Assembly: GCA_964507095.1 (NCBI GenBank)
Contig: CAZDOS010000021.1
Coordinates: forward strand, 1-27,737
Source of the DNA: RGIG3102 sp964507095
Lineage (GTDB): Bacteria > Bacillota > Clostridia > Oscillospirales > Ruminococcaceae
Direction of reading: 5' to 3'
DNA length: 27,737 nt
Shown here: piece by piece, positions 23,116-27,737 of the stretch
Numbering within the stretch: position 1 is the first letter of the stretch
Layout of the letters: every line of letters begins with the position of its first letter
Position numbers and translations under genes: made by a program
The notes under the pieces: model-generated
The model's input: only the letters and a program-made list of their open reading frames with translations
The model's database searches: none
What the model was told of the DNA's origin: nothing

Positions 23116-25332
23116 TTACTGCCCGCTCGGCCGGTAGCGTACCGTCACTACCGTTCCCAGCGGAACCTCTTCTCCTGCTACAGGAGACTGTGAAACGCAC
23201 ACATACTGCGATGACGATGTTCCGTCATACGCGAGATTCAGGTTGTTTCCGGAAAGCGTGGTCTGCACCTGTGAAGGCGTTTTGCCGTAAAGATCCGGAA
23301 CCGCGACCGTTACCTCGCCGCTGTCGGTATATGCGATAACCATGCTTCCGAGTCCGAGTTTCTGACCGTAAGCCGGATACTGTCCCACCACTTTGGTGCC
23401 GTTTCCTATTATCCTTATAGTGAGTCCCGAACGCTGGAGCTTTACCGCAGCATCGGTGATAGAGTAGTCGATTATCGAAGAAACGGTGATCTTCTTTGAC
23501 TGTTCGCCCCGTGAATATGAAGGTTCTACTCCCAGATAAGGGAGGATCTCGCCCATCAGGGCTCCGACGACAGAGCCTGAAAGCGGTCCGCCGTAGTATC
23601 CGTTAGGACCTCTCGGGTCATCAAGGAATATGAGTATCGCGATCTCAGGATCGTCTGCTGGAGCGATTCCTACGAACGATGCAATGAAATCATCCTTCTG
23701 AGGAGTATCAAGCTTTTCACTGGTACCCGACTTTCCTCCGACTCTGTATCCCGCGACATATGCGACGCCGCCGTTTCCGTTGTCGACATTCTGTCTGAGT
23801 ATATTTGCTATGATCCTGCTGGTCTGCTCGCTTATTACCTGTCTCCTGACAGGCGGAGCTATATTCTCGACCACGTTGCCGTCTTCATCAAGCAGCCGGT
23901 CCACCAGGTGCGGCGTGACCAGATTGCCTCCGTTGACGGCGGTGGCTATCGCAGTGATCATCTGTATAGGCGTTATCTTGTTGGACTGTCCGAAAGAACT
24001 GGACGCAAGAGTTACTGCCGTGTGAGTTTCCGCGGTATAGTAGATACTGTTCTGTTCGCCCGGGAGATCTATGCCGGTCTTTTCGGCAAGTCCGAAAGCG
24101 TAGAAGTAGTCATAGAACAGATCCTTACCCATTCTCTGGCCGATCGTGATGAACGCAGGGTTGCAGGAATTGATCACTGCCTGAGAGAACGTCTCTGCTC
24201 CGTGTCCTCCCGTCTGCGAACATTTTATCGTGGTGTCTTCTATCGTTATGGAGCCTCGGCATACGAAAGAGGAATTGAGAGTGCACGTGCCTGAATCCAG
24301 CGCCGCAGATGCAGTTACCGTCTTGAATACGGAGCCCGGTTCATAAAGGTCATTTACGGCCTTGTTCCTCCACTGCTTCTGTCTGGCTGCCGACAGCTTC
24401 TCGCTTCTTTCCTCATCGTCCGATATCGCCATTATGCTGTTGTACAGATCCGTGTCCACGAGCGTGTACGGGTCATTCGGGTCAAAGGCAGGATATACGG
24501 CCATGCCGAGTATGGCTCCCGTCTTCACGTTCATGACGATTCCTACGGCGCCTTCCTTTACCAGGTTCTCCTCGGCCGCCATCTTCAGGTGCTTCTCAAG
24601 GTATCTTTGGACGGTCGTGTCTATGGTAGTCCTGAGGCTGTATCCGTCCTTGGCTTCGTTGAGCACTTCATAATCCGTGCCCATCTCATAGCCCCACCCG
24701 TTCTTGGATGAGATCACTCTTCCGACAGTTCCCGTCAGCTCTTCGTCATAATATGACTCGAGCCCCGCAAGTCCCTGTCCGTCTGTACCGCAGAAGCCAA
24801 GTATGGTGGAGGCAAAGTTGCCGTAAGGATAGTACCTCTTATAGTCCTCTATGACGTTTACGCCCTTTATGCCGTTCTCTTCCACGAAGGCAAGGACTCT
24901 GTCGGCATCAGGCTTCTCGACCTGATACTTGACCACCTGGTAGTAGCTCTCGGTCTTCTGCAGCTTCTCCATGATCGAGCTTGGGTCCACGTCCAGTATC
25001 TGTCCCAGATTCACGGCCACGGTCTCATTCTGCTCGGCCTTGCTCTCGGCCGGGGAAACGAACACCGTCCATACAGTGGCGCTCTGTGCCAGCACCTTCA
25101 TGTTGGCGTCGTAAATGGTTCCCCTTTTAGGGGTCAGCTCCGTCTCTCTGACCTGTATCTGCGTGGCACGGGTCTTGTAGTACTCGTATTTGTACAGCTG
25201 AAGGTACGCAAGACGCCCGATAATGACTGAAAAAGCCAAACCGAACACAAGGATCGCGAAAATGATCCTGTTGTTCCGCTTGGCCAGCGTATTCGGTTTG
25301 TACTCTTTTTTCTTTCTTGCGGGCTTAGTCAT
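23116..25332 (-). CDS. ftsI: Class B penicillin-binding transpeptidase with two C-terminal PASTA repeats (FtsI/PBP2B-type)
   Basis: This protein (738 residues from the start used here) cross-links septal peptidoglycan. It has a basic cytosolic start, one membrane helix with IIGRLAYLQ, the PBP dimerisation region (PKRGTIYDANMKVLA), the active-site serine motif SVFK (S334-K337), SCN (389-391), the KSGT motif (534-537) and two PASTA repeats (about 615-672 and 676-734). The start is uncertain: a reading from 25386 adds 18 residues but its ATG lies inside a strong stem-loop and lacks a ribosome binding site, while ATG 25332 has AGAAGG directly adjoining it. The sporulation homologue SpoVD is an alternative, but the dcw position and lack of another PBP support division. 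Confidence 0.93.
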   Translation of the reverse strand: MTKPARKKKEYKPNTLAKRNNRIIFAILVFGLAFSVIIGRLAYLQLYKYEYYKTRATQIQVRETELTPKRGTIYDANMKVLAQSATVWTVFVSPAESKAEQNETVAVNLGQILDVDPSSIMEKLQKTESYYQVVKYQVEKPDADRVLAFVEENGIKGVNVIEDYKRYYPYGNFASTILGFCGTDGQGLAGLESYYDEELTGTVGRVISSKNGWGYEMGTDYEVLNEAKDGYSLRTTIDTTVQRYLEKHLKMAAEENLVKEGAVGIVMNVKTGAILGMAVYPAFDPNDPYTLVDTDLYNSIMAISDDEERSEKLSAARQKQWRNKAVNDLYEPGSVFKTVTASAALDSGTCTLNSSFVCRGSITIEDTTIKCSQTGGHGAETFSQAVINSCNPAFITIGQRMGKDLFYDYFYAFGLAEKTGIDLPGEQNSIYYTAETHTAVTLASSSFGQSNKITPIQMITAIATAVNGGNLVTPHLVDRLLDEDGNVVENIAPPVRRQVISEQTSRIIANILRQNVDNGNGGVAYVAGYRVGGKSGTSEKLDTPQKDDFIASFVGIAPADDPEIAILIFLDDPRGPNGYYGGPLSGSVVGALMGEILPYLGVEPSYSRGEQSKKITVSSIIDYSITDAAVKLQRSGLTIRIIGNGTKVVGQYPAYGQKLGLGSMVIAYTDSGEVTVAVPDLYGKTPSQVQTTLSGNNLNLAYDGTSSSQYVCVSQSPVAGEEVPLGTVVTVRYRPSGQ

Positions 25333-25373
25333 CCTTCTGTCTGCTTGTAAATACTTCCCTATATCTGCAATAT

Positions 25374-25415
25374 AGGCGAAGAACATCAGGGAGCGTGCCC
25401 TGCCATTCTTCGCCT
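25374..25415 (-). other. Stem-loop between ftsL and ftsI
   Basis: A 10-bp perfect stem (25374-25383 with 25406-25415) encloses an inner 5-bp stem (25387-25391 with 25398-25402). No T run follows in the direction of transcription. It overlaps the upstream candidate ATG of the PBP gene (25384-25386). It may tune the ratio of ftsL to ftsI or protect mRNA ends. Confidence 0.6.
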
Positions 25416-25432
25416 GATCTTCCTTTTAGCTG

Positions 25433-25906
25433 TTACGGCATCAGATTCGTCAGAAACGGCTGAACTGCCTCGTCGAACTTTTCCTTGACGGAACTGCTTT
25501 CCGACACTATGCTGTTCTCACTCTCGAGCCGGACATATCTCTTCCGGGTCGAGTCCATCTTGACCATTCCCAGAGTGTTCACCGCGTAGTCCTCTATCTC
25601 ATCGAGGCTCATCCTGCTTTCGAGCGTGAACTCCAGGTAGTCTATCTCGCTCTCGAGTCTGGTTATCTCGCTCCTCGTAGTGGCGATCTTGGCAGTATAA
25701 CCTGTTATGGCAGCATTGGTCGCAATAGTCCCGATCACCAGACTGATGATAAGGGCTATCCCGAATCCGCTTATTATCTTCCTTCCCAGAGCAAACCTGT
25801 TCCGGGCCTTTATAAGCTTCGCTTCCTTAGTCTCTCGTCTTTCGACTCGTCTTTCCGGAGCGGTCTCATAAATGGAAAGATCATATGCCGCATTGGTCTG
25901 TGCCAT
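25433..25906 (-). CDS. ftsL: Cell division protein FtsL
   Basis: This 157-residue bitopic protein has a basic cytosolic part, one membrane helix (about 46-66), a coiled coil (about 75-98, rich in leucine and isoleucine) and a short extracytoplasmic tail containing EDYAVNTLGM, as usual for FtsL. It partners FtsQ/DivIB in the divisome. ATG 25906 follows GGAGG. It lies between rsmH (gap 15 bases) and ftsI, the usual place. FtsL diverges fast, so the call depends on topology and position. Confidence 0.88.
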   Translation of the reverse strand: MAQTNAAYDLSIYETAPERRVERRETKEAKLIKARNRFALGRKIISGFGIALIISLVIGTIATNAAITGYTAKIATTRSEITRLESEIDYLEFTLESRMSLDEIEDYAVNTLGMVKMDSTRKRYVRLESENSIVSESSSVKEKFDEAVQPFLTNLMP

Positions 25907-25921
25907 TTTTCTGCCTCCAGT

Positions 25922-26848
25922 TTAAAGTTTCTCTATGATTCTCAGCTTTGCCGAACGCGAGCGCCTGTTTTCTTCCTGTTCCCGCTCGTCGGCTGTTATT
26001 GGTTTTCTTGTTATAAGTTCTGCCTTCCGCTTTCCGCCGCATATGCAGACCGGAAGTTCTGGCGGACAGGTGCATTTCAGCGACAGTCTCTTGAAATACT
26101 GTTTCACTATCCTGTCTTCCAGCGAATGGAAGGTAATTATCCGCATCCTTCCGCCGGGCTTGAGCATTTCAAAGAAGTCTTCCAGAGCATCCTGAAGGGC
26201 CCCCAGCTCGTCATTGACCGATATCCTGAGCGCCTGGAAAGTCTTTCTTGAAGGATTCTTGCTCTTTCTTCTCTCCCGCGGAGGATATGCAGAATTGACT
26301 ATTTCCGACAGCTGTGCCGTGGTCGTTATCTCACCGTCCCGCCTGGAACGGACTATCTTCTTTGCGATCCGGTAGGCGTATTTCTCTTCTCCGTAATCTC
26401 TCAGTATCCCCGTGAGCTCATCCACCGAAAGGTTGTTGACCAGATCGGCCGCCGTAGTGCCCTCCTTGCTCATCCTCATGTCAAGGAAAGCGTCGGCATT
26501 GTAGGAGAAGCCTCTTTCGGCGTTGTCCAGCTGGTAGCTGGATACTCCCAGATCCAGAAGCACGCCGTCGATCGCGTCTATTCCCATGTCATTGAGCACG
26601 GCCTTCGCATTTCGGAAGTTCTCGTGTATGACTTTGGCGGGAAAGCCCTCCAGACGCCGGGTAGCCACTTGTACCGCATCAGGATCCTGATCGAAGCCGT
26701 AAAGCATCCCGCCGTCCAGTAATTTTGCTATTTCTCTTGAGTGTCCGGCTCCCCCGCAGGTGCCGTCCACATATATTCCGTCAGGTTTGATAGCCAGTCC
26801 TTCTATGCACTGTTCCAGGAGAACAGGCTTGTGTGAAAACTCGGGCAT
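25922..26848 (-). CDS. rsmH: 16S rRNA (cytosine-1402-N4)-methyltransferase RsmH
   Basis: This 308-residue enzyme uses S-adenosylmethionine to methylate C1402 of 16S rRNA. The start HKPVLLEQCIEGL, the SAM-binding motif DGTCGGAGHS, DLGVSSYQLDNAERGFSY and FHSLEDRIVKQYF are family signatures, and the length is normal. Its ATG 26848 is a single base past the mraZ stop, with GGAG inside the end of mraZ as ribosome binding site. Confidence 0.97.
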   Translation of the reverse strand: MPEFSHKPVLLEQCIEGLAIKPDGIYVDGTCGGAGHSREIAKLLDGGMLYGFDQDPDAVQVATRRLEGFPAKVIHENFRNAKAVLNDMGIDAIDGVLLDLGVSSYQLDNAERGFSYNADAFLDMRMSKEGTTAADLVNNLSVDELTGILRDYGEEKYAYRIAKKIVRSRRDGEITTTAQLSEIVNSAYPPRERRKSKNPSRKTFQALRISVNDELGALQDALEDFFEMLKPGGRMRIITFHSLEDRIVKQYFKRLSLKCTCPPELPVCICGGKRKAELITRKPITADEREQEENRRSRSAKLRIIEKL

Positions 26849-26849
26849 A

Positions 26850-27269
26850 TCAGAACTCCATGTCTATGAGCTTCTGTTCGATCGACGCGAAATCGTTGAT
26901 CTTTGAATTCTCTTCGTAGGCATCCTTGTCCCAGATCTCGGCATAGCTTCTTGCACCGATGATCACGATGTCCTTCGTGATGCCCGCGTGATCCTTGAGG
27001 TACTGAGGAAGGAGGATCCTTCCCTGCTTGTCCGGAACGACTTCTGTTACGTTTCCGTACAGTATCCTGAGCAGTTCCTTGGAGTTTACCGTAGGCATTC
27101 CCTCGAACTTCGAATCGAGCTTTTCCCACTGCTCTTCGCCGTAGACCACGAGACACTTGTCGAACCATTTGGTGACATATAAAGTGTCGCCCATTTCACT
27201 CCTGAACTTGGGCGGGAAGTTAGTCCTGCTCTTCGCGTCCAGGGTATATTCATATCTGCCCATCAACAT
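26850..27269 (-). CDS. mraZ: Transcriptional regulator MraZ
   Basis: This 139-residue protein has two AbrB-like swapped-hairpin repeats (MGRYEYTLDAKSRTNFP near the start, and DKQGRILLPQYLKDHAG around residues 75-95). MraZ forms rings that bind repeated boxes ahead of its own operon and usually repress it. I chose ATG 27269, eight bases after AGGAGG, giving the typical start MLMGRYEYTLD; the TTG at 27275 and the ATG at 27263 are alternatives. It is the first gene of the dcw operon. Confidence 0.96.
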   Translation of the reverse strand: MLMGRYEYTLDAKSRTNFPPKFRSEMGDTLYVTKWFDKCLVVYGEEQWEKLDSKFEGMPTVNSKELLRILYGNVTEVVPDKQGRILLPQYLKDHAGITKDIVIIGARSYAEIWDKDAYEENSKINDFASIEQKLIDMEF

Positions 27270-27318
27270 AAGCAAGACCTCCTTTCCGGGGTGGTTTTCA
27301 ACATAGTTTTTAACTTTT

Positions 27319-27358
27319 CAACCACTTTAAACCACTTTAATCCATTTTTCCCCACTTT
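27319..27358 (-). promoter_or_regulatory. Probable MraZ operator: four direct 10-bp repeats
   Basis: On the minus strand four adjoining 10-bp units follow AAAGTGGNNN (units at 27349-27358, 27339-27348 with AAAATGG, 27329-27338 and 27319-27328). The spacing and the AAAGTG-type core match published MraZ boxes of mraZ operons in other bacteria. The repeats start just past the -10 and end before the ribosome binding site, suited to repression by MraZ. Confidence 0.8.
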
Positions 27359-27365
27359 TGAGTCA

Positions 27366-27394
27366 ATTATACACTATAAAAAATGCAATTGCAA
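27366..27394 (-). promoter_or_regulatory. Promoter of the dcw operon (mraZ promoter)
   Basis: On the minus strand TTGCAA (27389-27394) and TATAAT (27366-27371) are 17 bases apart. The MraZ boxes lie immediately downstream, spanning roughly the +1 to +40 region. Confidence 0.78.
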
Positions 27395-27528
27395 TGTAAT
27401 ACAACTATTTTTGCACTTGTATTTTTTTGTTCTGAGTAGCACTTTTTACCATCCGCGCCTCCGTTTTTGCCCTTCAAGGACGGCGCCGGCAGCGCCCGGA
27501 CCGGTCAAATTTCTTTTGAAAAAAGTCC

Positions 27529-27557
27529 TTTACAAATCCATATGGGTGTGTTATTAT
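27529..27557 (+). promoter_or_regulatory. Promoter of the tRNA-Gln gene
   Basis: TTTACA (27529-27534) and TATTAT (27552-27557) are 17 bases apart, ending 17 bases before the tRNA start. Confidence 0.65.
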
Positions 27558-27574
27558 ACTTAAGCACCAATTAT

Positions 27575-27650
27575 TGGGGTGTCGCCAAGCGGTAAGGCAC
27601 TGGACTCTGACTCCAGCATTCCCTAGGTTCGAATCCTAGCACCCCAGCCA
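27575..27650 (+). tRNA. tRNA-Gln (anticodon CUG)
   Basis: The sequence folds as a complete tRNA. The acceptor stem pairs 27575-27581 (TGGGGTG) with 27640-27646 (CACCCCA), the D arm has GCC/GGC, the anticodon stem CTGGA/TCCAG encloses CTCTGAC with anticodon CTG, and the T stem CTAGG/CCTAG encloses TTCGAAT. G27647 is the discriminator base and CCA is encoded (27648-27650). Confidence 0.97.
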
Positions 27651-27654
27651 GAAA

Positions 27655-27682
27655 AAGCAGACCAAACGGTCTGCTTCTTTTT
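27655..27682 (+). terminator. Rho-independent terminator after tRNA-Gln
   Basis: A 9-bp perfect stem (27655-27663 with 27668-27676) with loop AAAC is followed by CTTTTT. Confidence 0.9.
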
Positions 27683-27737
27683 GGCTCTATGTCAAATGTT
27701 GGGGTAGAGCAATAAGAACAAACAGTTGGTTCCCAGC
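27683..27737. mobile_element. Possible terminus of an insertion sequence (partial)
   Basis: After the tRNA terminator the sequence starts GGCTCTATGTCAAATG and contains an inverted pair GCTCTA (27684-27689) and TAGAGC (27705-27710). The GGCTCT-type start resembles, from memory, the ends of ISL3-like insertion sequences. No transposase is in view because the window ends here, so this is only a suggestion. Confidence 0.3.

Noticed and set aside
27291..27563. Plus-strand open reading frame of 90 residues in the mraZ-tRNA gap
   Set aside because: It covers the MraZ boxes, the mraZ promoter and the tRNA promoter, has no ribosome binding site and no recognisable motif.

Overview
The window comes from a low-to-mid GC Gram-positive bacterium of the class Clostridia. 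The basis is the gene content (DivIVA-type protein, PASTA-bearing division PBP, mraZ-headed division cluster, rpsF-ssb-rpsR operon), strong AGGAGG ribosome binding sites, and many sigma-A promoters with exact 17-bp spacers. The MurE has a DNPR motif, which predicts meso-diaminopimelate peptidoglycan. Family or genus cannot be fixed from the sequence alone.

Layout. Positions 1-2009 carry a rightward two-gene operon: a membrane protein with RING-like and zinc-ribbon modules, then galU. Positions 2015-4200 carry three leftward genes: two tandem AIM24-family paralogues and a DUF4230-type membrane-anchored protein. A compact divergent promoter pair at 4232-4313 separates them from the rightward rpsF-ssb-rpsR operon. 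Next come an Atg22/UMF1-like MFS transporter and a GNAT acetyltransferase (to 7385). Leftward genes follow: yebC with a zinc-ribbon, kinase-like, PASTA protein whose catalytic aspartates are missing, and then a PglF/CapD-like dehydratase with a PglC-like sugar-phosphate transferase. A lone nitroreductase gene runs rightward at 12832-13341.

Positions 13399-27394 hold the division and cell-wall (dcw) cluster, all leftward. From its promoter the order is mraZ, rsmH, ftsL, ftsI (PASTA PBP), murE, murF, mraY, ftsW, murG, ftsQ, ftsZ, a divIVA-like gene and trxA. Genes are tightly packed, with four-base start/stop overlaps at murE/murF, ftsW/murG and murG/ftsQ. ftsZ has its own promoter. murD and ftsA are absent from this cluster. 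The operator region ahead of mraZ contains four 10-bp direct repeats matching known MraZ boxes. A tRNA-Gln(CUG) gene with its own promoter and terminator closes the window, followed by what may be the edge of an insertion sequence.

Most of the window is conserved housekeeping. The points most worth a second look are the predicted PASTA pseudokinase, the mraZ operator, the stem-loop covering the possible start of ftsI, the reduced dcw content together with a diverged FtsZ tail, and the possible IS terminus at the right edge. I did not find evidence for a clearly new multi-gene defence or biosynthetic system.
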